64,000 nt of DNA from Candidatus Sulfotelmatobacter sp. (lineage in GTDB: Bacteria > Acidobacteriota > Terriglobia > Terriglobales > Acidobacteriaceae): contig JASHNU010000051.1 of assembly GCA_030041475.1 (NCBI GenBank), positions 62,001 through 126,000 of the forward strand, read 5' to 3'. The position numbers and the translations under genes were made by a program. The notes beneath the pieces are model-generated. The model was given only the letters and a program-made list of their open reading frames with translations, was not told the origin of the DNA and did not search any database. Shown piece after piece: positions 15,821 to 25,814 of the stretch; positions within the stretch are counted from its first letter, which is position 1, and each line of letters opens with the position of its first letter.

Positions 15821-16108
15821 ATGGTGGTGTTGGCGGTTACCTGGATGGCGAAAGTTGGGCACGAAGCCGAAGTTGCCGCACTGTTTCAGAAGCTGACCGA
15901 ACAATCCCGCAAGGAACCCGGATGTTCCATGTATCAGGTACATCGGCATAAGACCGAACCGCGCCGCTTCTTTATCTACGAACAGTACAAGGACGATGCC
16001 GCACTCGAAGCGCATCGCACGGCTCCCCACTTTTTGCAGTTCGCGAGGAAAGATCTTCCCAAGCACGCGGACCGCGTAGAAGGACACCTGTTCGAGCCGC
16101 TGGGGTAG
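15821..16108 (+). CDS. Antibiotic biosynthesis monooxygenase (ABM/YgiN-like) domain protein
   Basis: 95-residue single ABM domain: KVGHEAEVAALFQKLTEQSRKEPGCSMYQVHRHK ... RRFFIYEQYKDDAALEAHRTAPHF. The EPGC...Y and F-x-x-x-E-x-Y-x-D blocks are typical of small dimeric ferredoxin-like proteins such as quinol monooxygenase YgiN or LsrG-like enzymes. Substrate unknown. ATG follows AAGGAGCG. Convergent with the tautomerase gene. Confidence 0.82.
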   Translation: MVVLAVTWMAKVGHEAEVAALFQKLTEQSRKEPGCSMYQVHRHKTEPRRFFIYEQYKDDAALEAHRTAPHFLQFARKDLPKHADRVEGHLFEPLG

Positions 16109-16144
16109 GGCCGTGTGGAGCGGACACTTCTGCCCGCTTGATCG

Positions 16145-16336
16145 TCACTTCTGCTTGTCGGCCATCAGTTCGCCGCCGCTGGCGTAGCTTTCCTTCGAGA
16201 CTTCGTGAAAAGCAACGATGATGGCTTCGCGGCGCGCTCCAGCTTCTTCGACGAGAGCGTCGGTGATGCGCTTGGCGATCTTGCGCTTCTGATCGGCCGT
16301 GCGGCCCTGCAGCATTGTGATTTGAACCATGGGCAT
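16145..16336 (-). CDS. 4-oxalocrotonate tautomerase family protein
   Basis: 63 residues with the family length and layout. After removal of Met the N-terminal residue is the catalytic Pro (MPMVQITMLQGRTADQKRK). KRITDALVEEAGARREAIIVAFHEV follows with the usual helix. Small oligomeric tautomerases of this type act on enol/keto acids; the physiological substrate is not predictable. It lies 21 bases after the acetyltransferase gene on the same strand. Confidence 0.87.
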   Translation of the reverse strand: MPMVQITMLQGRTADQKRKIAKRITDALVEEAGARREAIIVAFHEVSKESYASGGELMADKQK

Positions 16337-16357
16337 AGATGTTCCTCACTCAGATAT

Positions 16358-16810
16358 TCAGGAGAGGCGTTTCTGCATCACCAGCTCCGAAAAGCCATCT
16401 GCGATGAAATCCGGCAGTTCGCCAACTTTTCCATAGCCGTGCAGTTCGTAAAACCGCAACGCTCGCAGGTTGAAAGAAGATACGCATAGGTAGACATGAC
16501 GGCTGCCCGAAAAATGACTCTCGGCGAATTCCAAAAGCTGCGCTCCAATTCCCCGGCTGCGGAAGCTGGCAACAACCACGACCACAGCGATATACGGACA
16601 CCCCAGGAAGCCCTTCGGGTGAAGCAACATAAAGCCGACAGGATCGGCGGCTTTAGCGATGAACAATCTGCTGCCGGGCCATCGCAATATCCCCGTGCAT
16701 GTTTCTACCGAAAACTTGTATTTCAGCCAGGGATCGGTGCTGGCCATGACTTGGGCGCACCACACCAGTTCAGACTCACCAGCAACAGCGATCTGAATTT
16801 CTTCAGGCAT
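16358..16810 (-). CDS. GNAT family N-acetyltransferase
   Basis: 150 residues from ATG 16810, which gives a normal GNAT N terminus (MPEEIQIAVAGESELVWCAQV). Motif A is VVVVVASFRSRGIGAQLLEFAE, with the R-x-x-G-x-G acetyl-CoA loop, followed by VYLCVSSFNLRALRFYELHGYGKVGE. The substrate is unknown. Upstream extension to 16894 is less likely because it reads through repeat-like sequence. Confidence 0.82.
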   Translation of the reverse strand: MPEEIQIAVAGESELVWCAQVMASTDPWLKYKFSVETCTGILRWPGSRLFIAKAADPVGFMLLHPKGFLGCPYIAVVVVVASFRSRGIGAQLLEFAESHFSGSRHVYLCVSSFNLRALRFYELHGYGKVGELPDFIADGFSELVMQKRLS

Positions 16811-16949
16811 TCGAATCTTCCCGCTGCATAGGGGCAGGCGCCCGTCACCCCACGCCAAGTTGCCTGGGCGCGGCCGGGACTCGAGATCCTTCACTTCGTT
16901 CAGGATGACGAGTGCGGGCTCCCGCTCCGCTCACACCCCCAGAACGCCG

Positions 16950-17375
16950 TCACTTTGCCAATTCGTACCCTGCAAAGAAGAAACTCAGTTCGAAGCGCGC
17001 TGTGTCTTCCGCATCGGAGCCGTGAATCGCGTTGTGCTCGATGTTGGTCGCCCATTTTTTGCGGATTGTGCCGTCCTCGGCGTTGGCGGGATTGGTGGCG
17101 CCCATAAGCTTGCGCAGATCGGCGATGGCGTTTTCCTTTTCGAGCGCCAGCACGACGATGGGGCCGCTCGACATGAAATCGGTCAGCGTATTGAAAAACG
17201 GCCGGCTAGCGTGCACGGCGTAAAACTGTTCGGCCTGATGCTTGGAGATTTCGAGCATCTTCATGGCGAGAATGCGAAACCCGTTTTTCTCGAACTGTTC
17301 GATGATGTCGCCGATCGCGTTCTTGCGGACGGCATCGGGCTTAACGATGGTAAGAGTGCGTTGGAGGGTCTTCAT
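16950..17375 (-). CDS. ndk: Nucleoside diphosphate kinase
   Basis: 141 residues; transfers phosphate from ATP to NDPs by a phosphohistidine intermediate. It shows [13 protein letters not shown] at the N terminus and the active-site block [12 protein letters not shown] with catalytic His. Length is standard. It is followed on the same strand after a repeat-bearing gap by GNAT and tautomerase genes. The sequence just beyond its stop is a dispersed palindromic repeat also found next to the dnaK stop. Confidence 0.96.
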   Translation of the reverse strand: MKTLQRTLTIVKPDAVRKNAIGDIIEQFEKNGFRILAMKMLEISKHQAEQFYAVHASRPFFNTLTDFMSSGPIVVLALEKENAIADLRKLMGATNPANAEDGTIRKKWATNIEHNAIHGSDAEDTARFELSFFFAGYELAK

Positions 17376-17497
17376 TCGGTCGTTGTTCCTTGGTCGTGTC
17401 GAAAAGTCGTTGGTCGTTCGTCGTTGGTTGTCAGCTAAGAGCCTGGGTCAACCCAGTTGCCATTCCGAGTCAGCGAGAAATGTGATTCTGGCCCGGG

Positions 17498-18376
17498 CTA
17501 CGCGTGCACGCCCAGTGCAGCGGCGAGCGTTTCCCCGATCACCGCGGGAGATTTCGCCACACGAATCCCGGCAGCTTCGAGCGCCTTGATTTTCTCCGCA
17601 GCAGTGCCCTTTCCGCCGGAGATGATCGCTCCGGCGTGTCCCATGCGGCGACCGGGAGGCGCGGTTTGCCCGGCGATGAAACCTACCACAGGTTTTTTCA
17701 TGTGCGACTTGACGAACTCGGCTGCGGTCTCCTCGGCATTGCCGCCGATTTCGCCGATCATGATGACGGCTTCGGTTTCGGGATCACGATTGAACAGGTC
17801 AAGCGCGTCCAAGAAAGTCGTGCCGATGATCGGGTCGCCACCGATGCCGATCGCTGTGGACTGTCCGATACCACGCTGCGTGAGCTGATGCACGGCCTCA
17901 TAGGTCAGCGTGCCCGAGCGCGAAACGATGCCGATCGATCCTTCTTTGTGAATCGACGCCGGCATGATGCCGATTTTGCATTTACCCGGCGAGATGATTC
18001 CAGGGCAATTTGGCCCGATGAGCCGAGAGCGCCGGTTCTGCAGGAATTCCCAGGCCTTGACCATGTCGAGAGTGGGAATGCCCTCGGTGATGCAGACGAT
18101 CAGGTCGATTTCCGCGTCAGCGGCTTCCATGATGGCGTCGGCCGCGAACGGCGGGGGCACGAAGATGACTGTGGCATTGGCGCCGGTTTGATCGGCAGCC
18201 TCGCGCACCGTATTGAAGATTGGCCAGCCTTCGTGTGTGGTACCACCCTTTCCGGGAGTGACGCCACCGACGATCTGTGTTCCGTAAGCGGCGCTGGCTT
18301 TCGCGTGGAACGTGCCCTCGCGGCCGGTCAGACCCTGCACAAGTACTCGCGTTTTCTTGTCGGCTAAAATTGCCAT
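17498..18376 (-). CDS. sucD: Succinyl-CoA ligase (ADP-forming) alpha subunit
   Basis: 292 residues. [29 protein letters not shown] is the CoA-binding Rossmann part, and [26 protein letters not shown] contains the His phosphorylated in catalysis. Citric-acid cycle, cytoplasm. It lies downstream of sucC on the same strand with a 77-base gap. Confidence 0.96.
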   Translation of the reverse strand: MAILADKKTRVLVQGLTGREGTFHAKASAAYGTQIVGGVTPGKGGTTHEGWPIFNTVREAADQTGANATVIFVPPPFAADAIMEAADAEIDLIVCITEGIPTLDMVKAWEFLQNRRSRLIGPNCPGIISPGKCKIGIMPASIHKEGSIGIVSRSGTLTYEAVHQLTQRGIGQSTAIGIGGDPIIGTTFLDALDLFNRDPETEAVIMIGEIGGNAEETAAEFVKSHMKKPVVGFIAGQTAPPGRRMGHAGAIISGGKGTAAEKIKALEAAGIRVAKSPAVIGETLAAALGVHA

Positions 18377-18453
18377 ATCAATTCCTCGCTTCTAGGCCCA
18401 CTGTTCGGACGCGCAAACTAAACCACTGAGGTCACAGAGGGCCACAGGGTTGA

Positions 18454-19650
18454 CTATCGCCACTCCGTCACCCCGAGCGTACCTCTCGCAGCTGCGACCA
18501 CTTTATCGGCCGCGTCTTTCATAGTGTCTGTGACAACGAAGTTGAAACCCGAGTTCTGCAGAATCTTCTTGCCCTCGTCCACGTTGGTTCCTTCGAGGCG
18601 CAACACAACCGGCAACTTGATGTTGGTCTTACGCGCGGCCTCGACCACACCGGTGGCCAGCGTGTCGACGCGCAGGATTCCGCCAAAAATATTGATCAGC
18701 ACGGCCTTCACATTCCGATCGCTGAGCAGGATTTCAAAGGCGTGCGCTACCTGTTCCGCATTGGCGCCGCCGCCCACGTCAAGAAAATTCGCCGGCATGC
18801 CGCCGGCGTACTTGATGATGTCCATGGTAGCCATGGCCAAGCCGGCGCCGTTGACCATGCAGCCCACATTGCCATCCAGCTTGATGTAGTTGAGACTGTA
18901 CTTCGAGGCCTCGACTTCGAGCGGGTCTTCTTCGGTGATGTCGCGCAATTCGCGCAGGTCGGGGTGGCGGAAGAGCGCATTGTCGTCGAAGTTGATCTTG
19001 GCATCGAGCGCAAAGAGTCGGCCGTCGGTGGTCGTGATGAAGGGATTGATTTCGAGGAGCGATGCATCGGTGTCGAGGAATGCCCTGTAAAGGCTAGTAA
19101 GAAACTGCACCGCGGGATTGATCTGCTGCGCTTTGAGTCCGAGTTTGAAGGCGATCTTGCGGGCCTGAAATGCCTCCAGTCCCATGCCGGGATCGATGTG
19201 CTGCTTGAGAATGGCATCAGGATTTTCGGCTGCGACCTGCTCGATTTCCATTCCGCCGGCAGCCGAGGCCATAAAGACGGGCTTGCCCTCGGCGCGATCG
19301 ACCAGAATACCAAGGTAAAGTTCCTTTTCGATGGGTAAGGTTTCTTCGATCAGCAATCGGCGGACGATGCGACCATCGGGGCCGGTCTGATGGGTGATCA
19401 GTTTCATGCCCAGCATTCTGGCGGCGAGATCGCCCGCTTCATTCACCGACTTGGCGATCTTGACGCCGCCGCCCTTGCCGCGTCCTCCGGCATGAATCTG
19501 CGCCTTGACCACAATTCCGGTCGCGCCGGAGTTGAGCAAGTCTTTGGCAACCGATTCAGCCTCTTCGCGCGACGCAGCCATCGCTCCGCGCGGCACCGTG
19601 ACGCCGTACCTCTTGAGAATTGCCTTCGCCTGATACTCGTGGATTTTCAT
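18454..19650 (-). CDS. sucC: Succinyl-CoA ligase (ADP-forming) beta subunit
   Basis: 398 residues with an ATP-grasp fold ([22 protein letters not shown] at the N terminus; [10 protein letters not shown] glycine loop; [26 protein letters not shown] metal site; [14 protein letters not shown] near the C terminus). Catalyses succinyl-CoA + ADP + Pi to succinate + ATP with SucD. Upstream gene of a sucCD pair. Confidence 0.96.
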   Translation of the reverse strand: MKIHEYQAKAILKRYGVTVPRGAMAASREEAESVAKDLLNSGATGIVVKAQIHAGGRGKGGGVKIAKSVNEAGDLAARMLGMKLITHQTGPDGRIVRRLLIEETLPIEKELYLGILVDRAEGKPVFMASAAGGMEIEQVAAENPDAILKQHIDPGMGLEAFQARKIAFKLGLKAQQINPAVQFLTSLYRAFLDTDASLLEINPFITTTDGRLFALDAKINFDDNALFRHPDLRELRDITEEDPLEVEASKYSLNYIKLDGNVGCMVNGAGLAMATMDIIKYAGGMPANFLDVGGGANAEQVAHAFEILLSDRNVKAVLINIFGGILRVDTLATGVVEAARKTNIKLPVVLRLEGTNVDEGKKILQNSGFNFVVTDTMKDAADKVVAAARGTLGVTEWR

Positions 19651-19882
19651 AAATGAAGCTCGTCAGTAATCGATTGGGGAGATCCTGCTTGCGGCGACGC
19701 AGTGCGGGCAGCAAACCTGCAATTCTATAGAACGGCGGCAGAATTGGGCAAACTGCTGCGGTGAATTTTGCAGACTTCGAGTTCCGGAAGCGAACGCCGG
19801 AGCAATTGTGAACCTTTTCGATTCAGAGGCACATCAAAGTGGCAACGAGGCAGTACGAAGGCTTCAGATTATGGCAAGCACC

Positions 19883-20548
19883 ATGAAGCTGATTTCCCTC
19901 AACGTGGCACGTCCGCAGCTGACCGTCTACCAGGGCACAACGATCAACACCGGCATCTTCAAGCAGCCCCTGGCTGGTCCGGTCGCGCTGCGTGCTCTGA
20001 ATCTCGACGGCGACCGCCAAGCCGATCTCAGTGTGCACGGTGGCCCATTTAAAGCGGTTTACGGTTATCCTTCCGAGCACTATTCATTCTGGCGGCGAGA
20101 ACTTCCAGGGATGAGACTGCCTTGGGGGATGTTTGGCGAGAACTTCACGACCGAGGGGCTCGGCGAATCCGAACTTCACATTGGAGATCGGCTGCAGATC
20201 GGCAGCGCGATTGTCATGGTGCGGCAGACACGCACCCCGTGTTACAAGCTGGCCGCCAAGTTTCAGCGCGACGACATGTTGGATCGCTTCCTGAAAAGCG
20301 GGCGCAGCGGATTCTATTTCTCAGTTGAGCAGGAAGGTACCGTGACAGCGGGCGACTCGTTCGAGTTCGTGAGCCGCGAAGGGCACGCGTTAACAATCGA
20401 AGAAATGAACCACGCGCTGGTGCGAGACCGCTACAATCGGGGTTTGCTCGAGAAGACACTTGCCACTCCAGCGCTGCCCGACAACTGGCGAGACTACTTT
20501 TCCCGCCGGCTGACGGCGGCGAATGGCAGTGCCGTTGAAGTGCGGTGA
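19883..20548 (+). CDS. MOSC domain-containing protein (YiiM-like)
   Basis: 221 residues from ATG 19883 (MKLISLNVARPQ), the usual start for this family; in-frame starts at 19871 and 19808 exist. MOSC signatures are DRQADLSVHGGPFKAVYGYPSEHY, MFGENFTTEGL and the cysteine in RQTRTPCYKLAAKFQ, the presumed ligand of a molybdenum or similar cofactor. A C-terminal helical part follows. Related proteins reduce N-hydroxylated compounds; the exact role here is unknown. Confidence 0.85.
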   Translation: MKLISLNVARPQLTVYQGTTINTGIFKQPLAGPVALRALNLDGDRQADLSVHGGPFKAVYGYPSEHYSFWRRELPGMRLPWGMFGENFTTEGLGESELHIGDRLQIGSAIVMVRQTRTPCYKLAAKFQRDDMLDRFLKSGRSGFYFSVEQEGTVTAGDSFEFVSREGHALTIEEMNHALVRDRYNRGLLEKTLATPALPDNWRDYFSRRLTAANGSAVEVR

Positions 20549-20590
20549 ACTTTCCTGGAAGCGATTATGCCGTACAATGCCGCCTGACGC

Positions 20591-21691
20591 ATGATTCTCG
20601 ACGCCCTCCATCGTTTAGCCAATCCTCATCCCGTCGACCACAGCCAATCGCTTTCTCGCGCCGAAGCGCGCGACGTGATGGGCGAAGTCCTTACCGGCAG
20701 ATGCACTGACGCGCAGATCGCAGCGCTGCTGATTGCCCTGCGCATGAAGGGTGAAACGGTCGAAGAGATCGTCGGCTTTGCCGAAGCGATCCGCGCGGCC
20801 GCGGTGCCGTTGCCGAGCGGCCACACTCGCGCCGACGAAAGTTCGGACGCGCTGGCCGTCAGCGGCACCGGGCGTGACGCTTTGTTTCCGGAGGATGCGT
20901 TGGTTGATACCAGCGGTACCGGCGGCGACGCCAGCGGCACGTTCAACATCTCCACGGCGACCGCGCTGGTGACCGCCGGGGCGGGTGTCCGCGTGGCCAA
21001 GCACGGCAACCGCAGCATCAGTTCGAAATGCGGGTCGGCGGATGTGGTGGAAGCGCTCGGTGTGAATATTCAGTTCTCGCCCGAGCGCGCCGCGCAATGC
21101 CTGCGTGAAGTTGGCATTTGCTTTCTGTATGCGCCGAATCTGCATCCCGCAATGAGGCAGGTGCAGGGCGTACGCCGCGAATTGCGCATGCGGACGATGT
21201 TCAACCTGCTCGGTCCGTTGACGAATCCGGCGCACGCTTCCGGGCAAGTGGTCGGCGTGTATTCGCTGGAGCTGGTGGAGAAGCTGGCGGAGGCCTTGAG
21301 CATGCTCGGATTGCGGCGGGCGCTGGTCGTGCACGGACTCGACGGACTGGACGAAATTACGATCACAGGCGTTACTCGTATTGCCGAAGCGCGCGAGGGT
21401 TCGGTGCGGTCGTTCGAAGTCGAGCCGGAAGAATTCGGCCTGATGCGCGGCACATTGAAAGACATCGCCGGCGGCGACGCGGCCGAGAATGCGGCAATCA
21501 TCCGAGCGATCTTGCGTGGCGAAAAATCGCCGCGGCGCGACGTCGTACTGCTGAACTCTGCCGCGGCACTCGTGGCGGCGGGCAGGGCGGATCACATCGG
21601 GGAGGCGGTGCCTATCGCAGCGACGTCGATTGACTCGGGTGCGGCGGCGCGAAAGCTGGAAGCACTGATCGAGTTCTCAAAGCTAAGCTAG
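20591..21691 (+). CDS. trpD: Anthranilate phosphoribosyltransferase
   Basis: 366 residues; second step of tryptophan synthesis. Blocks seen: [24 protein letters not shown] (PRPP-binding glycine loop), [25 protein letters not shown] and [15 protein letters not shown]. Between the N-terminal helical domain and the glycine loop there is an extra stretch (~80-105, [21 protein letters not shown]) not usual for TrpD. No other trp genes are next to it. Ends overlapping the 3' end of the nuclease gene on the other strand by 9 bases. Confidence 0.94.
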   Translation: MILDALHRLANPHPVDHSQSLSRAEARDVMGEVLTGRCTDAQIAALLIALRMKGETVEEIVGFAEAIRAAAVPLPSGHTRADESSDALAVSGTGRDALFPEDALVDTSGTGGDASGTFNISTATALVTAGAGVRVAKHGNRSISSKCGSADVVEALGVNIQFSPERAAQCLREVGICFLYAPNLHPAMRQVQGVRRELRMRTMFNLLGPLTNPAHASGQVVGVYSLELVEKLAEALSMLGLRRALVVHGLDGLDEITITGVTRIAEAREGSVRSFEVEPEEFGLMRGTLKDIAGGDAAENAAIIRAILRGEKSPRRDVVLLNSAAALVAAGRADHIGEAVPIAATSIDSGAAARKLEALIEFSKLS

Positions 21692-23113
21692 GTTGACTCT
21701 CTCGAGATACTGAGCGACCTGTACGTTCCAGCCCAGATCCTTCTGCATTATTTCGCGCAGTTGGCTGGAAGCGTCCGGTTCGCCGTGAACCAGGTAGGTC
21801 GCTGCCGGGCGGTTGTGGAACGTGTGCAACCACTGGAGGAGCTCGGGTGGATCGGCATGATCGCTGAACTGCTCCAGCGCTGCGACCTGGGCACGGATCG
21901 GCACGAAATCGCCGTAGATTTTTACCTCATCAGCTTTGCTCTTAATGGTGAATCCGCGCGTGCCCGGCGCCTGAAATCCAATAAAGAGAACAAGGTTTCT
22001 GGGGTCGGGCAACCGCTGCGCCAGGTGGTGCAAAATGCGCCCGCCGGTAACCATGCCGCTCGAAGAGAGGATGATCGCGGGCATGGTGGCATTGTTAATT
22101 TTTTTCGACTCCTCGGGTGTTGACGCGAAAGTGAAGCCCGGCCATTCGAGCGGGGAGCCATACTTGCGGATCATCTCTCGAGTCTCGTCGCTGTACTCCT
22201 CGTCGTGCTTCAGGAAAATCTCAACGGCCTTGATGGCCATGGGGCTGTCGCAAAAGACCGGCATTCGCGGAATCTGGCCCGACTCGATCAGGTGCTTGAG
22301 AATGAAAACAAACTTCTGCGTGCGCTCGATCGCAAACGCCGGAACGACGACGTTGCCGCCGCGCGCCGCGGTGGCGGAGATCAATTGCGCAAGCTCTGGC
22401 AACGGGTCTTCTTTCGGGTGCTGGCGATTGCCATACGTCGATTCCATGACCACCAGATCCGCAATTTCGCCTTCCTGCGGACCGGAGTGCACGACTTTTC
22501 CTGGTGCGACCGCATGATCGAGTACGCGCCCGATGTCGCCCGTAAAGAGTAATCGCCTTGTCTGACCGGATGTTGTCAGAGAAATTTCCGCCATGCACGA
22601 TCCGAGAATGTGCGCCGCGCGGACAAAACGAAATGAAATCTCGGGAGAAAGCCGGGTTTCCGCGCCAACGGAGACAGGCTTGAAATACTGCAGCGAATTT
22701 TGAGCTTCTTCAAACGTATAGAGCGGCAGGGCGGGATCGTGCTTCGACGTCTTCGTCTTGTTGTAGAAGTTGGCGTCTTCTTCCTGCAGGTGGCCAGAGT
22801 CGGGGAGAATGATGCCGCACAGATCGATCGTAGGCGGTGTGGCGTAAATTGCTCCACGGAAGCCCTCTTTCACCAGGCGAGGAATCCATCCGCAGTGGTC
22901 GAGATGGGCGTGAGTCAGGATGACCGCGTCGATTTCTTTGGCTGGAATTGGTGTGTCGCGCCAGTTGCGCTCGCGCCACTCTTTCGGGCCCTGAAACAGG
23001 CCGCAGTCGATCAGAACCTGAAAGCCGCTTTTGCCTTGCGGGTCTCCCGTGTTGATCAGATGTTTCGAGCCCGTGACGGTGCCCGCTGCGCCGAGAAATT
23101 GAATGTAGGCCAC
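21683..23113 (-). CDS. Beta-CASP metallo-beta-lactamase RNA nuclease-like protein
   Basis: 476 residues; metallo-beta-lactamase core with [16 protein letters not shown] (HxHxDH metal motif), ESTYGNRQH, a beta-CASP insert ([17 protein letters not shown]), the histidine of [14 protein letters not shown] and [13 protein letters not shown] at the end. This combination marks the YSH1/CPSF-type RNA endonuclease family (COG1236) found in many bacteria. Substrate unknown. GTG start at 23113. A gap of 42 bases separates it from the upstream gluzincin-like gene on the same strand. Confidence 0.88.
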   Translation of the reverse strand: MAYIQFLGAAGTVTGSKHLINTGDPQGKSGFQVLIDCGLFQGPKEWRERNWRDTPIPAKEIDAVILTHAHLDHCGWIPRLVKEGFRGAIYATPPTIDLCGIILPDSGHLQEEDANFYNKTKTSKHDPALPLYTFEEAQNSLQYFKPVSVGAETRLSPEISFRFVRAAHILGSCMAEISLTTSGQTRRLLFTGDIGRVLDHAVAPGKVVHSGPQEGEIADLVVMESTYGNRQHPKEDPLPELAQLISATAARGGNVVVPAFAIERTQKFVFILKHLIESGQIPRMPVFCDSPMAIKAVEIFLKHDEEYSDETREMIRKYGSPLEWPGFTFASTPEESKKINNATMPAIILSSSGMVTGGRILHHLAQRLPDPRNLVLFIGFQAPGTRGFTIKSKADEVKIYGDFVPIRAQVAALEQFSDHADPPELLQWLHTFHNRPAATYLVHGEPDASSQLREIMQKDLGWNVQVAQYLERVNLA

Positions 23114-23155
23114 GCTTCCTCCGGATCAAAGAATCGAACTTACCACAGAGGCAAA

Positions 23156-24895
23156 TCATTCGCTCGATACCTTGAACGTGTTGTTGGTCATGTCGCTCTC
23201 CGGCACGCTGCCGTCGTTCACGACCACTTCTGTAGGCGGCGCGGGAGCCTCGATGCGGATCGTGGCTTTGTTTTTTGCGCGTACTTCGAGGCGCTTGGTT
23301 ACGTCGGCGCCGGATGACTTGACGATGACCGGCACTTCGGCGCCCGCACCACCGAGATTCTCGATCGTGACGGCGACCATATACGTTCCTGTCATGGTTT
23401 GGCGCGAAGACACCGAGTCGACTTTGAAGTCCGGCAGGCCGCGGTCGCGATAGACCCAGTCGTCGAAAAACCACTCCAGATCTCGCCTGGTCTGCGCGAA
23501 AATGAGACGCGGCATATACGAAGGTTCTTTGTCCTCGTCGGGATGGTAAGCGGCCAGCGCCTTCTTGAGAGCGTCGTCGCCGACCATATCGCGCAGCATC
23601 CACCAGACCGACATCGCCTTGCTGCGGTAGAGTTCCTCGCTCGTCGTGCTTACCAGAGAACGGTTCACTTCATCTTCGGATCGCGGCAAGCTGCGAAGCT
23701 TCTCGGCATCCAGAAACGCTGCGCGATGCAATCCCATGTAGTCGAGCGCGGCCTGGCGATTTCTCTCGTGTTCGAGATAGAGAGCCTGCGCGAAGTGAGC
23801 GAGGCCTTCTTCGATCCAAGGCCGGAATGATAGGAACGCAGCGTGCGTGAGCTGATGAGCGGCCGCCAGCCCGGCCAAGTTCGGATCGGTGGTGGGGAGC
23901 GGGGTCAGCAACAGGGCGCCGCTTTCGAAAGGCGCAGCCTTGGCATCGGGAAGGTCGGCGGTCTTGGCCCGCTCACGCTGTTTGCCAAACCAATCGGCGA
24001 TGAATGGAACCACCTTCTCCGCTGCGTCGGCGAAGGCTGTCGCCGCTGCCTCGTGGCCTTGCAGGTAACGAACTTCAATTGTCGGACGCTCCAGTACGTG
24101 ATAGTCGGCGACCACGAGGGTCGGTGCGTCCAACCGCAGAGACTGGTAGGTGCAATCCCAAAGGACGCGGGAGATTGCACCCATCGACTCCGTCATCGCC
24201 ATTTGGCAGCTAACACCGCTAAACAGAACTGCAGGGGCCGCGCTGGTGTAGCTTGTCAACCCAATCTGAAGACGCATCTTCGATCCGGCTTCCCGCGCCT
24301 TCCATCGTCCCACAACCTCAAACAAGCCGCTGCCCTCTGAGAGATTCGCCACCTCGGTTGCGATCGGATACCACGCGACATAGCCCGCACCACGCAGGCC
24401 CGTGAAATCTGCGCTGATCTGGTCCCAGTCCGAACTGTTGGCAGCGTCTTCCGGTGTGCCGATGCGAGTCAGTCGTGTCGCATCGAGAACAATCACGCCT
24501 TCGTAGGCGATCTCCAGCTCGATCGTGCCACCCGGAGCGACCGGCTGCGGCAGAGTCAAGATCGCTTCGGACAGCGCTCCAGTATGGTCGATGTCAGAGG
24601 CGTAGGGTTGCGTAACGAATTGCGGTGTCTTGTCACCCACTCGAATCGACCGCCAGTCGAGCGACGAAGAGATCTGCAGCACCGCGATTTTCTGTGGCGT
24701 CGGCGAATCGTTGCGGAGCGTCATCTTTCCGCGAACGCCGAGCCGATGCTGGCCCGGTTCGATCTGCAGGTTCAGGTCGTAGCTGGTGATGGAGAACGCC
24801 TCGCGATCAATGGCGGAGGCCCGCAACGTGCAGCTCCAAAGGACACAGAGGAGCCACAGAGTAATCCTCGATTGCGTCAGCGTGCGGCATTTCAT
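23156..24895 (-). CDS. Secreted M1-like (gluzincin) protein with altered catalytic motif
   Basis: 579 residues from ATG 24895, which overlaps the rlmB stop and begins a signal peptide (LWLLCVLWSCTLRASA). An N-terminal beta domain resembles that of M1 aminopeptidases (SYDLNLQIEPGQHRLGVRGKMTLRND). The zinc motif reads HQLTH (residues 347-351) with a following WIEEGLAHF, so the metal ligands are kept but the catalytic Glu of HExxH is Gln. The C terminus is an Ig-like or CARDB-type domain (EVVVNDGSVPESDMTNNTFKV). Probably exported; could be a binding or regulatory relative rather than an active peptidase. Confidence 0.78.
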   Translation of the reverse strand: MKCRTLTQSRITLWLLCVLWSCTLRASAIDREAFSITSYDLNLQIEPGQHRLGVRGKMTLRNDSPTPQKIAVLQISSSLDWRSIRVGDKTPQFVTQPYASDIDHTGALSEAILTLPQPVAPGGTIELEIAYEGVIVLDATRLTRIGTPEDAANSSDWDQISADFTGLRGAGYVAWYPIATEVANLSEGSGLFEVVGRWKAREAGSKMRLQIGLTSYTSAAPAVLFSGVSCQMAMTESMGAISRVLWDCTYQSLRLDAPTLVVADYHVLERPTIEVRYLQGHEAAATAFADAAEKVVPFIADWFGKQRERAKTADLPDAKAAPFESGALLLTPLPTTDPNLAGLAAAHQLTHAAFLSFRPWIEEGLAHFAQALYLEHERNRQAALDYMGLHRAAFLDAEKLRSLPRSEDEVNRSLVSTTSEELYRSKAMSVWWMLRDMVGDDALKKALAAYHPDEDKEPSYMPRLIFAQTRRDLEWFFDDWVYRDRGLPDFKVDSVSSRQTMTGTYMVAVTIENLGGAGAEVPVIVKSSGADVTKRLEVRAKNKATIRIEAPAPPTEVVVNDGSVPESDMTNNTFKVSSE

Positions 24896-25644
24896 TTCGT
24901 ATTGGATGCGGCCTCGCCCGCGCGCCGCTGCCGCACGATCTCGTATAGGACAACACCGGCGGCGACCGATACATTCAATGACGGCACTTTGCCCAGCATT
25001 GGTATCGACACCAGGAAGTCGCACTTCTTCTTCACCAGATCGTGCAAGCCCTTGCCCTCAGCGCCCAGCACCAGTGCACAGTCCATTTTGTAGTCGAGCG
25101 CGTCGTAGGTCTGCGTGCCGTGCTCATCGAGGCCGACCGTCCAGATGTTGCGGTCTTTAAGTTCTTCGACCGTGCGCGCGATGTTGGTGACTTTGGCGAT
25201 GGGCAGGTGCTCGCTTGCACCGGCCGAAGCTTTGGTGACGGTACCAGTCACGCCCGCGGCACGGCGTTCGGGAATGACGACCCCGTCGGCCGCCGCTGCG
25301 TCGGCTGTGCGCAGGATTGCGCCCAGATTGTGCGGGTCTTCCACTCCGTCGAGCACTACGATCAGCGAATAGTGCCCGCGCTTGGCGTCGATCACGTCGT
25401 CGAGATCGTTGTACTGCTTGGCCGATGTGACAGCAACCACTCCCTGATGAGCAGGGCTGCCGGCCATGCGGTCGAGTTCCGTGCGCTGCACAAACCGCAC
25501 GGGCACGCTCAGGCGGCGGCAGTCTTCGATCAGGCGCTGGAGACGGAGATCGTGCCGCTCCTTCGCCATGCCGACCCACTCGAACGCGCGTCCGCGCGCT
25601 TTCAGCGCCTCAGTGACGGCGTTAATGCCGTAGATGTAATGCAT
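24892..25644 (-). CDS. rlmB: 23S rRNA (guanosine-2'-O)-methyltransferase RlmB-like (SpoU family)
   Basis: 250 residues from ATG 25644. It has an N-terminal substrate-binding domain (HYIYGINAVTEALKARG) and a SpoU catalytic domain with VLDGVEDPHNLGAILRTADAAAADGVVIPE (motif 1), ALVLGAEGKGL (motif 2) and IPMLGKVPSLNVSVAAGVVLYE (motif 3), together forming the knotted SAM site. Methylates G2251-equivalent in 23S rRNA in characterised members. Confidence 0.92.
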   Translation of the reverse strand: MHYIYGINAVTEALKARGRAFEWVGMAKERHDLRLQRLIEDCRRLSVPVRFVQRTELDRMAGSPAHQGVVAVTSAKQYNDLDDVIDAKRGHYSLIVVLDGVEDPHNLGAILRTADAAAADGVVIPERRAAGVTGTVTKASAGASEHLPIAKVTNIARTVEELKDRNIWTVGLDEHGTQTYDALDYKMDCALVLGAEGKGLHDLVKKKCDFLVSIPMLGKVPSLNVSVAAGVVLYEIVRQRRAGEAASNTK

Positions 25645-25702
25645 CAATCTATCAGTGTAGCGCGCCGGCGCTTTTCCTCGCCGGAGGGAGTCACAACTCG
25701 TT

Positions 25703-25806
25703 TGTCATTCTGAGCGAAGCGAAGAATCTATGTATTTTGCCGGCAAGACTCAATGCACGCAGATTGCATAGATCCTTCGCGTCAAAAAACGCCGCTCAGG
25801 ATGACA
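25703..25806. repeat. Dispersed inverted repeat, TGTCATTCTGAGCG type
   Basis: Begins TGTCATTCTGAGCG and ends CGCTCAGGATGACA; inner segments GAAGAATCTATG and CATAGATCCTTC also pair. A second copy is at 53916-54000 and fragments are at 31058-31094 and 50927-50945. Probably a REP-like non-autonomous element. Confidence 0.8.
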
Positions 25807-25814
25807 ACGCCTTC

